Shown here in pieces: positions 8,285-16,471 of a stretch of DNA of 22,518 nucleotides. Source of the DNA: an uncultured Alphaproteobacteria bacterium. GTDB lineage: Bacteria; Pseudomonadota; Alphaproteobacteria; CAAHEQ01; UBA3637. Position 1 is the stretch's first letter; each line of letters opens with the position of its first letter. Where the stretch lies: NCBI GenBank assembly GCA_947629595.1, contig CANREI010000014.1, forward strand, positions 1 to 22,518, written 5' to 3'. The notes under the pieces are model-generated. The model worked only from the letters and a program-made list of their open reading frames with translations. It was not told the origin of the DNA and made no database searches. The position numbers and the translations under genes were made by a program.

Positions 8285-9104
8285 AAAAACGGCAACGGAT
8301 AAAAAAACAAAGAAAAAAGTGTTTTCAAGAAAACGCCTGTTTTCTTTGTTGTTCTTGGCGGCACTCATCGGCGGCGGGGCTTGGTTTTTTACCTCTCCTG
8401 ACGGAAGCATTATGCTTGAAAAAGGCAAAGAGGTTGTTGCCATGATTCAAGATAAATCAAATTTAAAATTGGATCAGGTCAATGTGGAGGGTCGCATTCG
8501 CACAAAAATTGAAGATATCAATGCCGCCGTTCAGGTTGAACAGGGAATGCCCATTTTTGATGTTGATTTAAACGCGCAAAAAGAAAAAATCAAACAGTTG
8601 CCTTGGGTAGAAGATGTGTTAATTGAAAGACGATTACCCAATCAACTGCTCATTCGGCTCAAAGAAAAAACACCGATTGCCATTTGGCAAAATCACAAAA
8701 AATATTGGCCGATTGATGCCGAAGGGAAAACCATTGCCGATGATAAAACCGTTATTTCCAATGTGCTTCTTGTCGTGGGGGAAGATGCCCCGCAACATGC
8801 ACCGCAGTTGATTGAAGAATTAAACAAATATCCCGTGATTGCCAAAAGGGTTTTATCGGCAACACGCGTCGGAAAACGGCGTTGGGATTTATATTTAAAC
8901 GATGTGGAAAACGGCCTTGTCGTTCGGTTACCGGAAACAGATATTGCCTCGGCTTTAAAACGATTACAGGAATTTCATGAAACGGGACAAATTTTGGAAA
9001 GAGATTTAAACGTGATTGATTTAAAACTGCCGGATCGGTTAATCGTACGCAGTGAAGCCGGTGTAAGCGCGCCCAAAAAGACAACGGAAGAAAAAAAGAA
9101 GTAA
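8274..9104 (+). CDS. ftsQ: FtsQ, divisome POTRA-domain protein
   Basis: FtsQ is a bitopic inner-membrane protein that recruits and helps activate FtsW-FtsI through FtsB and FtsL. The sequence diverges more than its neighbours, but the architecture is clear: a very basic cytoplasmic tail (residues 1-21), one transmembrane helix (about 22-39), then a POTRA domain beginning near LKLDQVNVEG with MPIFDVDLNAQKEKIKQLPWV and VLIERRLPNQLLIRLKEKTPIAIW, and a beta domain with RDLNVIDLKLPDRLIVR. The total of 276 aa suits the family. It starts inside ddl (11-nt overlap) and ends 10 nt before ftsA. The last residues are a lysine-rich tail, exposed in the periplasm. Confidence 0.93.
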   Translation: MKNKKTATDKKTKKKVFSRKRLFSLLFLAALIGGGAWFFTSPDGSIMLEKGKEVVAMIQDKSNLKLDQVNVEGRIRTKIEDINAAVQVEQGMPIFDVDLNAQKEKIKQLPWVEDVLIERRLPNQLLIRLKEKTPIAIWQNHKKYWPIDAEGKTIADDKTVISNVLLVVGEDAPQHAPQLIEELNKYPVIAKRVLSATRVGKRRWDLYLNDVENGLVVRLPETDIASALKRLQEFHETGQILERDLNVIDLKLPDRLIVRSEAGVSAPKKTTEEKKK

Positions 9105-9114
9105 GGAAAGCAAG

Positions 9115-10377
9115 ATGAGCAAAAAGAATTTAAAATCCGTTTTAACATTGTTGGATGTGGGCACTTCAAAAGTGTGTTGCCTGATTGTAAAATTCGGTCC
9201 GGATAACGTGCCGGAAGTTATCGGTTGCGGTTATGCGCCGGCCAACGGTATTCAAGCCGGTGCCATTATTGATATGGAAGCGGCAACGGAGAGTATTCGA
9301 ACGGCTCTGTCGCAGGCAGATACGCAGGCAGGACGATTAACAACAAGTGTTGTTGTCAACATTTCATCAACACAAATGAAAGCCCATCATATTTATAAAG
9401 AAATAGACATCAGCGACAGTCGTGCCATCACGGGCAATGATGTCCGTCGGTTGGTTGACGGGGTTATTGCCGGTTGCTTGGCAGACGGTGAAGAAGTCAT
9501 TCATTCGTTTCCGCTCAGTTACACGGTTGATAAGGAGCCGAATATTCAAGATCCGCGCGGACTTTATGCCTCAAAACTCGGGGTTTACATGCATATCATT
9601 GCCCTGCCGGAAAGTCAGCTGCGGAATTTGGTGGCCGCTTTGGACAGATGTCATGTTAGTATTGATACAAAAGTGGCAACGCCTTACGCCTCTGCTTTGG
9701 CAACGGTCACGGAAGAAGAAAAATCCGTTGGGGTTACGGTTATTGATTTCGGTGCCGGCACAACATCCGTTGCCATCTTTTTAAACGGCGGATTGATCCA
9801 TTTGGATTTAATTCCGTTGGGCGGAAATATGCTGACGAAAGATATTACGCGCGGATTAAATACTTCTTTTTCCGTTGCCGAACGCTTAAAAACGTTACAC
9901 GGTGCCGCTTTCTTATCGCCCAGAGATGAAATCGAACGATTGATTGTTCCCGTTTTGGGAGAAGAAGGCACCAACATTCAAATTCCGCAAGCAGAACTGA
10001 TTTCCATTATTATTCCGAGATTGGAGGAAATTTTGGAAAAAGTCAGAAACATTCTTCAAAAAGATTCCTATTTTATGATTGCCGGAAAACAGTTAATTCT
10101 GAACGGTGGCGGTAGCACGCTGGAAGGAATTAAAGAAACAACGGCAACATTTTTAGGCGATTCGAACCACAGAAGTTCCGTTCGAATCGGCAAACCGGAT
10201 AGCATCCGGGGCTTATCTTCTCAATTTGCGCCATATACATTTTCTACTTGCATCGGCTTGTTAAAATATGTAATGATACAAGAGAGAAGTTTATTGAATG
10301 AAAATTTTAAATCACAACCAACACCCAGAAAAGGTTTTATCGGAAAGGTAATACAATGGCTAATTCAGAATTTTTAG
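9115..10377 (+). CDS. ftsA: FtsA, actin-like membrane tether of FtsZ
   Basis: FtsA binds ATP, polymerises at the membrane and anchors FtsZ to it, then recruits later divisome proteins. The 420-aa protein has the phosphate-1 motif LLDVGTSKVCCLIV (12-25), an SHS2/1C domain (about 90-165), phosphate-2 TVIDFGAGTTSVAIF, PLGGNMLTKDITRGL, and an adenosine motif LILNGGGSTLEG. It ends in an amphipathic helix of roughly 14 residues, GFIGKVIQWLIQNF, which fits the membrane-targeting sequence of FtsA. AAGGAAAG lies a short distance before the ATG. The 3' end overlaps ftsZ by 22 nt, so FtsA and FtsZ synthesis are probably coupled. Confidence 0.97.
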   Translation: MSKKNLKSVLTLLDVGTSKVCCLIVKFGPDNVPEVIGCGYAPANGIQAGAIIDMEAATESIRTALSQADTQAGRLTTSVVVNISSTQMKAHHIYKEIDISDSRAITGNDVRRLVDGVIAGCLADGEEVIHSFPLSYTVDKEPNIQDPRGLYASKLGVYMHIIALPESQLRNLVAALDRCHVSIDTKVATPYASALATVTEEEKSVGVTVIDFGAGTTSVAIFLNGGLIHLDLIPLGGNMLTKDITRGLNTSFSVAERLKTLHGAAFLSPRDEIERLIVPVLGEEGTNIQIPQAELISIIIPRLEEILEKVRNILQKDSYFMIAGKQLILNGGGSTLEGIKETTATFLGDSNHRSSVRIGKPDSIRGLSSQFAPYTFSTCIGLLKYVMIQERSLLNENFKSQPTPRKGFIGKVIQWLIQNF

Positions 10378-11990
10378 AAGTACAGGAAAACAGTTTATCC
10401 ATCGGGTTGGCATCGCCCTCACCCGAGTTTTTGCTCACACCCAACATTGGCGTTATCGGTGTCGGCGGTGCCGGCGGAAATGCCGTTAACAATATGGTTA
10501 TGGCCGATTTGGGCGACGTTTCGTTCTTTGCGGCAAATACCGATGCGCAAGCTTTGGCAAAATCATTGGTTCCCGATAAAATTCAATTAGGCGTGACCAT
10601 CACGCAAGGATTGGGTGCCGGATCAAACCCGGAAATCGGACGGGCCGCCGCCGAAGAAGCCGCCGAAAAAATCAAAGAATACTTAAAGGGATTACATTTG
10701 TTGTTCATTACGGCCGGCATGGGCGGCGGTACCGGTACGGGTGCGGCGCCGGTGATTGCCAAAATCTCAAAAGATTTAGGCATTTTAACGGTCGGTGTTG
10801 TATCAAAACCGTTCAAATTTGAAGGCTCGCAACGTATGAAACGGGCACTGGCCGGTATTGAAGAATTACAGAAATATGTCGATACCTTAATTGTCATTCC
10901 GAATCAAAATTTGTTCCGCATTGCCAAAGAAACAACGTCGCTGACCGATTCTTGCAAAGCGGCCGATGAAGTTTTGTGTCAAGGTGTGCGCTCCATTACC
11001 GATTTAATTATCAATCCGGGAATTATGAATTTGGATTTTGCCGATGTTAAAACCGTTTTATCCGCCATGGGACGCGCCGTTATGGGCACCGGTGAAGCCG
11101 AGGGCGAAAATCGGGTGAAAGTGGCGGTTGAACAGGCAATTATGAATCCGCTGTTGGATAATTCTTCCATTCAGGGCGCAAAAAGCGTTTTGATTAACAT
11201 TTCCGGCGGCTCCGATTTAGGCTTAATGGAAGTTGATTATGCCGCCGAAAGAATATTGCAGGAAATTCAGGAAGAAGATGCCAACATTAAAATCGGCACC
11301 TGCATTGATGAAGCATTACACGGGAAAATTCGCGTTTCATTGGTCGCAACGGGTATTGATGAAAACGCCGGCGCAAAATATACACCGGTGGTAAGAGAAG
11401 AAAAACCAACTGTTGTTGAGGTACCGCCCGTTGCGGAAGAACCGAAAGAAGAACAACCGGCGGAAACGCCTTCGGAAGAAGTTTTACCGCTCATTTCGGA
11501 AAATGTTTCCAAAGAACCCGTGAGTCAAAAGGAAACAACCGAATATGATTGGTCGACGAATTTTGAAGAAACATCGGAACCGCTGGCTGTTGATTTAACG
11601 GAAGCAACACCGATTGCACAACCGCCGTTGTTTACGGAAGAAGTGCCGGAAATTGATCCGATTGTGCCGATTGATGAAGTGCCGGAAATAAAAGAACCGG
11701 TTAATTTGGAAACCAAAACAATTGATGCCAACGTGAAATCGCCGCGCGCCAGTTTGTTTGATACCTTATTACCCGGCTTTATCGGTAAATCGAATCGGCG
11801 GCGGGAAACAACGCCTTTAAATACCGCTTCTTCGAAAAACGAACCGATGTTGAATATTTATTCGGACGAAACAATAAAATCAGCGGAAAAACAAGAAAAT
11901 CAACCGACATCAGATAACACCCGGAGCGAATTATTTGAAGATCCGTTTGAAAACGTTGATTTACCGGCCTTTTTACGTCATCGGCGTTAG
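10356..11990 (+). CDS. ftsZ: FtsZ, tubulin-like division GTPase
   Basis: FtsZ forms the cytokinetic ring. The GTPase core (about 28-340) contains IGVIGVGGAGGNAVNNM (31-47), FFAANTDAQAL, the tubulin signature GGGTGTG (123-129), PNQNLFRI (183-190) and the synergy T7 loop NPGIMNLDFADV (221-232) with the catalytic aspartates; I at 224 is a mild variant of the common GLIN. At 544 aa it is longer than the E. coli protein because of a linker of roughly 180 residues, very rich in Glu, Pro and Thr, as in many Alphaproteobacteria. It ends with FENVDLPAFLRHRR, the conserved C-terminal peptide that binds FtsA and other partners. The ATG inside ftsA has AAAGG 7 nt upstream. rsmB starts 7 nt after the stop. 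Confidence 0.98.
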   Translation: MANSEFLEVQENSLSIGLASPSPEFLLTPNIGVIGVGGAGGNAVNNMVMADLGDVSFFAANTDAQALAKSLVPDKIQLGVTITQGLGAGSNPEIGRAAAEEAAEKIKEYLKGLHLLFITAGMGGGTGTGAAPVIAKISKDLGILTVGVVSKPFKFEGSQRMKRALAGIEELQKYVDTLIVIPNQNLFRIAKETTSLTDSCKAADEVLCQGVRSITDLIINPGIMNLDFADVKTVLSAMGRAVMGTGEAEGENRVKVAVEQAIMNPLLDNSSIQGAKSVLINISGGSDLGLMEVDYAAERILQEIQEEDANIKIGTCIDEALHGKIRVSLVATGIDENAGAKYTPVVREEKPTVVEVPPVAEEPKEEQPAETPSEEVLPLISENVSKEPVSQKETTEYDWSTNFEETSEPLAVDLTEATPIAQPPLFTEEVPEIDPIVPIDEVPEIKEPVNLETKTIDANVKSPRASLFDTLLPGFIGKSNRRRETTPLNTASSKNEPMLNIYSDETIKSAEKQENQPTSDNTRSELFEDPFENVDLPAFLRHRR

Positions 11991-11997
11991 GTTTTGA

Positions 11998-13266
11998 ATG
12001 AAACGGGCGATTCAAAGTCGATTGGCGGCCTTGCGCGTGTTGGAACGCATTGTTCAAATGCGTCAAACGTTAATGACGGCATTTCATCGGTTACCCGTTT
12101 ACGAAACACTGCCGGATTCGGACAAACAATTTTGTCGATTGCTTGTTTTAACCGCTTTACGTCGATACGGACAAATAACGGCCTTTATTCAACAGCTTGT
12201 TTCAAAACCGCTTCCCGCCAAAAGGCAAGATATTCATCTTGTTTTGGTTTTAGGGCTGGTGCAGCTTTATTATTTAAAAACGCCGGCGCATGCGGCGGTC
12301 GATACAAGCGTTTGTTTGGTGCGGGAAATAAAACAACCGTCTTTTGCGGGGTTTGTTAACGGTGTGTTGCGTTCGTTTATGCGAAATATATCCCGTTTTG
12401 CCGAACCGTCCGTTTTACTCAATTTGCCCAAATGGGTTTATGAGAACTGGTTACAAAATTACACGCCGGAACAAATACAACGCTTTGTCGAAACGTTTAT
12501 GCAGGAAGCGCCGCTTGATATTTTCGTCAAAAACAATGCCGCTGACTGGGCGAAAAAATTAAACGGCACACTTTTACCCACGGGCGGAATCAGATGTGCT
12601 TTTTCAAAAGACGTGACACAAATGAACGGGTATTCAAACGGCGTTTGGTGGGTGCAGGAAGCCTCGGCTTCCGTTCCGGCACAGCTTTTCCCCGATGTAC
12701 AAGAGAAAAAAGTTGCCGATTTATGTGCCGCACCCGGCGGAAAAACGGCGCAATTGATGAACCGCGGGGCTTTTGTCGAGGCATTTGATATTTCCGCGCA
12801 TCGGTTAGAACGTCTGTATGAAAATATGAAGCGGTTGGGGTTTGAAAAACGGGTATCGATTCGGTGTGTTGATGTGTTAACTCTGCCCGATGAAGAAAAA
12901 TATGATTGTGTGTTACTGGATGCCCCTTGTTCGGCAACCGGCACCGTTCGAAGACACCCGGACTTATGGTTTCATTTATCGAAAGATGATATTTTACGCC
13001 TTGCGCAAACGCAAAAAAAATTGTTGCAAAAGGCTGTTCGTTTAACCAAAACGGGGGGATATATCGTTTATTCGACCTGTTCGCTGGAAAAGGAAGAAAA
13101 TGAAGCGGTGGTTGAAGCCGTTTTGGCCGAAAATAAAAACATTGCGCGCGTCTCTCTGCCGAAAAGATGGCAGTCTTTTTTAAACGATAAAGGTGCCGTA
13201 CAAATTTTACCAACTCAAAATCAAGACGGCTTTTATGCCGTTCTTCTGGAAAAAAGAATCTCTTGA
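11998..13266 (+). CDS. rsmB: RsmB, 16S rRNA (cytosine-967-C5)-methyltransferase
   Basis: RsmB methylates C967 of 16S rRNA (E. coli numbering) using S-adenosylmethionine. The 422-aa protein has an N-terminal NusB-like helical RNA-binding region (about 1-135) and a C-terminal Rossmann methyltransferase domain. SAM-binding motif I is DLCAAPGGKTAQL (241-253). The two cysteines of m5C methyltransferases are present: C311 in DAPCSATG and the catalytic C361 in YSTCSLEKEENE. The NusB-like part separates it from NOL1/NOP2-type RsmF. It begins 7 nt after ftsZ with only AGG, overlapping the ftsZ stop, as a ribosome binding site. In many Alphaproteobacteria lpxC occupies this position after ftsZ, so the neighbour is atypical. 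Confidence 0.93.
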   Translation: MKRAIQSRLAALRVLERIVQMRQTLMTAFHRLPVYETLPDSDKQFCRLLVLTALRRYGQITAFIQQLVSKPLPAKRQDIHLVLVLGLVQLYYLKTPAHAAVDTSVCLVREIKQPSFAGFVNGVLRSFMRNISRFAEPSVLLNLPKWVYENWLQNYTPEQIQRFVETFMQEAPLDIFVKNNAADWAKKLNGTLLPTGGIRCAFSKDVTQMNGYSNGVWWVQEASASVPAQLFPDVQEKKVADLCAAPGGKTAQLMNRGAFVEAFDISAHRLERLYENMKRLGFEKRVSIRCVDVLTLPDEEKYDCVLLDAPCSATGTVRRHPDLWFHLSKDDILRLAQTQKKLLQKAVRLTKTGGYIVYSTCSLEKEENEAVVEAVLAENKNIARVSLPKRWQSFLNDKGAVQILPTQNQDGFYAVLLEKRIS

Positions 13267-13306
13267 TTCAATGCTTTTTCTGCCTATTTTGTTAAAGAGG
13301 CACAAA

Positions 13307-13666
13307 ATGGCACAAATTTTGGTTGTGGAAGACAATGAAATGAATATGCGACTCTTTTCTGATTTACTTAAATCACAAGGGTATGATGTGTTACAATGCA
13401 ATCAGGCAGTTTATGTGTTGGATATGATTTTAAAGCATCATCCCGATGTTGTTTTAATGGATATTCAACTGCCGTTTATTTCCGGATTGGAATTAACGCA
13501 ACGCATTCGCGCCGACCACCGCTTGAAGGCAACCAAAATTATTGCCGTCTCGGCTTTTGCGATGGAGGAAGATAAAAAACGCATTTTAAAAGCGGGGTGT
13601 AACGATTATATTTCAAAGCCCGTTGAAATCAATTCTTTTTTTAAGACTATCCGAAAATGGATATAA
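13307..13666 (+). CDS. divK: DivK-like single-domain response regulator
   Basis: This is a 119-aa receiver domain with no output domain. It carries the acidic pair E8/D9, the phosphoacceptor D52 in LMDIQLP, the switch serine S82 in AVSAFAM, the switch aromatic Y101 and K104 in YISKP. The wording VVEDNEMNMRLFSDLLKSQGYDVLQ, LMDIQLPFISGLE and SAFAMEEDKKRI...GCNDYISKP is very close to my memory of Caulobacter DivK, which controls PleC/DivJ and DivL and, through CckA, the CtrA cell-cycle pathway. The reading frame is open further upstream (from 13193), but ATG 13307 is preceded by AAAGAGG and is where receiver homology begins, so I chose it. It lies 40 nt after rsmB and probably shares its transcript. 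The usual divK partner pleD is absent. Confidence 0.87.
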   Translation: MAQILVVEDNEMNMRLFSDLLKSQGYDVLQCNQAVYVLDMILKHHPDVVLMDIQLPFISGLELTQRIRADHRLKATKIIAVSAFAMEEDKKRILKAGCNDYISKPVEINSFFKTIRKWI

Positions 13667-13694
13667 AAAAACCTTTCTTGCGAAAGGCTTTTTT
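13665..13694. terminator. Bidirectional intrinsic terminator between divK and adhE
   Basis: The stem CCTTTC (13672-13677) pairs with GAAAGG (13682-13687) around a TTGC loop. It is flanked by six A residues (13665-13670) and followed, after one C, by six T residues (13689-13694). The A and T runs make it work on both strands, which suits the convergent divK and adhE. It starts right at the divK stop codon. Confidence 0.85.
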
Positions 13695-13715
13695 ACTGTT
13701 TTAAATAAACACTTT

Positions 13716-16328
13716 TTATAAAACGGGTTTTCCGTAGTAAGCTTCCAAGAATAATTCTTTAATTTCGCTGATTAACGGATACCGCGCGTTACAACCCGTG
13801 CATTGATCGTCAAACGCTTTCACGGACAACGCGTCAAGCGATGCCAGGAAAGCCTTTTCGTCAACATTCACTTCTTGAATGGACATGGGAATATTCACGG
13901 CTTTTTTTAAATCCTGAATGGCTTGAATTAAACGTGCCACTTTTTCATCAATCTGCGAATCGGTTAATCCCGCCGTTAAGCCCATGGCATCGGCAAATTC
14001 GGCATAGCGCTCTTTAACAAACGGATACCGATATTGCGGGAATGTGCCTTGTTTTGTCGGGGCATCCGTTGCGTTATATTTGACCACATAAGGCAATAAC
14101 AAGGCATTTGCCAACCCGTGCGCTACATGAAATTCACCGCCGAGTTTATGCGCCATGGAGTGACACAATCCCAAGAAAGCATTTGCAAACGCTTGTCCGG
14201 CCAATGTGGCGGCATAATGCATTTTTTCACGCGCTTCGGGATCTTTGGCACCGTGTTCATAGGAACGCGGCAAATATTTAAAGACCAAACGTGCCGCTTC
14301 CAACGCCTGCCCGTCAGACAAGTTGTTCGCCATAACCGACGTATAAGCCTCCAACGCATGCGTTAACACGTCAACACCCGAAAACGCCGTTAATCCTTTC
14401 GGCATACTCATGGCCAAATCGGGATCGACAATGGCCATATTCGGCAAAATGGCATAATCGGTAATGGGATATTTTTGATTGGTTTTATCATCGGTAATCA
14501 CGGTAAACGGCGTGACTTCCGAGCCTGTTCCCGATGTGGTCGGAACGGCAACCATCAACGCTTTGCTGCCCAAGCGCGGAAATTCCACAATCCGTTTTCT
14601 GATATCCAAAAAGCGCATGGCAATATCTTCAAACGCCAATTCGGGGTGTTCATACATAAGCCACACGATTTTGGCGGCATCCATCGGCGATCCGCCGCCG
14701 ACGGCAATAAACACATCGGGTTCAAACCGTTTGACTTGTTCCAAAATCAAACCGATGGTTGATAAATCCGGATCGGGCTTCACGCTGTCAAAAACCTGAT
14801 AACTCATGCCGTTCTTTTCCAAAATACCGCCGATGCGACCCGTAATACCGATTTGCGTCATTGTTCTGTCGGTTACGATAAAGGCGCGTTTACGGCCTTG
14901 CAATTCGGCCAAAGCAAAATCAAGGCTGCCCCGTTTAAAATAGATTTTTTCGGGGGTTTTAAACCAGAGCATATTTTCACGGCGTTCCGCCACGGATTTA
15001 ATATTCATCAAATGTTTCACTCCTATATTTTCGCTGACGGAATTGCCGCCCCAAGAACCGCACCCCAATGTTAACGACGGTGCCAGTCTGAAATTATATA
15101 AATCACCGATGGCTCCCTGCGATGAAGGCATATTAATCAGGGTTCTGCCGGTGGTTAACGTATCACGGAACAATTTAATCCGATCTTGATTCGATTCGGC
15201 CGTATACAAAACCGATGTATGTCCGGCACCGCCGAGCACAATGAGTTTTTGGGCATCTTGCACTGCTTCTTCAAATGTTTTGGCTTTGAAAAAGCCCAAA
15301 ATGGGTGACAGTTTTTCGTGCGCGAACGGATTAGCTTCATCAATTTCTTTGGATTCCGCCAACAAAACTTTGGTTGTAAACGGCACTTTAATACCGGCCA
15401 TTTCCGCAATTTTGGCTGCCGGTTGTCCGACAATGGCAGAATTGAGTTTTCCGTCTTTAAAAATCAATTCTTTTAATTTTTTCTTGTCCGCTTCATTCAA
15501 AAAGACGCATCCGCGTTTAATGAATTCGGCTTTAATGTCATCATAAACGGATTCCAACGCCACAACCGCTTGCTCGGAGGCACAAATCATACCGTTATCA
15601 AACGTTTTGCTCATAATCACGCTGCTGACGGCCATTTGTAAATCGGCTGTTTCATCAATCACGACCGGCGTGTTTCCGGCTCCGACACCGATAGCCGGCG
15701 TACCGGACGAATAAGCCGCTTTTACCATACCCGGCCCGCCGGTTGCCAAAATTAAAGAAATATCTTTATGCGCCATTAAATAACCGGTCACGGCCGGGGT
15801 TATTTCTTCCAATCCGGCAATAATATCTTTCGGTGCACCGGCTTTGACGGCCGCATCTAAAACAATTTTGGCCGCCGCGTTTGTGCAATTAACGGCACGC
15901 GGATGCGGGGCAAAAATAATACCGTTTCGAGTCTTTAAGGCAATCAATGATTTAAAAATGGCGGTGGAAGTGGGGTTTGTTGTCGGCACAATACCGGCAA
16001 TCAGGCCGACCGGTTCGGCAATTTGCGTAAAGCCGTGTTCCGCATCTTGACAAACAACACCGCATGTTTTTGTGTTTTTATAAGCATTATAAATATATTC
16101 TGCCGCAAAATGATTTTTAATGACTTTATCTTCCGTCACACCCATACCGGTTTCCAGAACCGCCGCCTGTGCCAACGGAATCCGTTGAGAAGCCGCCGCC
16201 AAAGCTGCCGCTTTAAAAATAGCATCAACCTGTTCTTGAGAATAAGTTGCATAAACGGCCTGCGCTTTTTTGACACGCTCCACAATTAAATCAACTTTCT
16301 TTTTTTGCTCTTCTGTTAAATCAGCCAT
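13716..16328 (-). CDS. adhE: AdhE, bifunctional acetaldehyde-CoA / alcohol dehydrogenase
   Basis: AdhE reduces acetyl-CoA to acetaldehyde and then ethanol, regenerating two NAD+ in fermentation; the E. coli enzyme forms spirosome filaments. The 870-aa protein has an N-terminal aldehyde dehydrogenase half (about 1-440) with the catalytic cysteine C249 in NGMICASEQ, and a C-terminal iron-dependent alcohol dehydrogenase half (about 455-870). The latter has the nucleotide-binding GGGSPMDAAK (544-553) and iron ligands D653, H657, H723 and H737 in GVDVLTHALEAY and CHSMAHKLGGEFHVAHG. Both active sites look intact. The start is fixed by GAGGAGG (16334-16340 on the minus strand), 5 nt upstream. It is downstream of grpE but has its own promoter. 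Full-length AdhE is uncommon in Alphaproteobacteria and points to anaerobic metabolism. Confidence 0.98.
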   Translation of the reverse strand: MADLTEEQKKKVDLIVERVKKAQAVYATYSQEQVDAIFKAAALAAASQRIPLAQAAVLETGMGVTEDKVIKNHFAAEYIYNAYKNTKTCGVVCQDAEHGFTQIAEPVGLIAGIVPTTNPTSTAIFKSLIALKTRNGIIFAPHPRAVNCTNAAAKIVLDAAVKAGAPKDIIAGLEEITPAVTGYLMAHKDISLILATGGPGMVKAAYSSGTPAIGVGAGNTPVVIDETADLQMAVSSVIMSKTFDNGMICASEQAVVALESVYDDIKAEFIKRGCVFLNEADKKKLKELIFKDGKLNSAIVGQPAAKIAEMAGIKVPFTTKVLLAESKEIDEANPFAHEKLSPILGFFKAKTFEEAVQDAQKLIVLGGAGHTSVLYTAESNQDRIKLFRDTLTTGRTLINMPSSQGAIGDLYNFRLAPSLTLGCGSWGGNSVSENIGVKHLMNIKSVAERRENMLWFKTPEKIYFKRGSLDFALAELQGRKRAFIVTDRTMTQIGITGRIGGILEKNGMSYQVFDSVKPDPDLSTIGLILEQVKRFEPDVFIAVGGGSPMDAAKIVWLMYEHPELAFEDIAMRFLDIRKRIVEFPRLGSKALMVAVPTTSGTGSEVTPFTVITDDKTNQKYPITDYAILPNMAIVDPDLAMSMPKGLTAFSGVDVLTHALEAYTSVMANNLSDGQALEAARLVFKYLPRSYEHGAKDPEAREKMHYAATLAGQAFANAFLGLCHSMAHKLGGEFHVAHGLANALLLPYVVKYNATDAPTKQGTFPQYRYPFVKERYAEFADAMGLTAGLTDSQIDEKVARLIQAIQDLKKAVNIPMSIQEVNVDEKAFLASLDALSVKAFDDQCTGCNARYPLISEIKELFLEAYYGKPVL

Positions 16329-16365
16329 AACATCCTCCTCACAAAACTGAATTTTTCGCGTTTAG

Positions 16366-16393
16366 TATATTTATTTTTGAAAAATAAGCAAGT
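16366..16393 (-). promoter_or_regulatory. Predicted adhE promoter with palindrome in the spacer
   Basis: Read on the minus strand, TTGCTT and TATACT are separated by 16 bp and precede the adhE start codon by about 40 nt. The spacer is almost filled by a perfect interrupted palindrome, TTATTTTT-G-AAAAATAA (16371-16387 on the plus strand), which partly overlaps both boxes. The promoter boxes resemble a housekeeping sigma factor site. The palindrome could be an operator, but I recognise no named regulator's consensus in it, and AT-rich sequence can produce such symmetry by chance. Confidence 0.6.
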
Positions 16394-16471
16394 TATTTTA
16401 GCAAATTTTTGAAAATTCTTTTCGTATGGATTTGATAAACATTTTGTCCGATTTAAAAAAAATCAGATAAA

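Noticed and set aside
13193..13306. N-terminal extension of the DivK-like protein, including an ATG at 13271
   Set aside because: The extension overlaps rsmB, lacks receiver homology and lacks a ribosome binding site; ATG 13307 has AAAGAGG and begins exactly where homology begins.
16448..16467. Hairpin after grpE on the minus strand as a terminator
   Set aside because: CTGATTT can pair with AAATCGG (one wobble), but no T run follows the stem, so it is not a standard intrinsic terminator; partial read-through from grpE into adhE remains possible.
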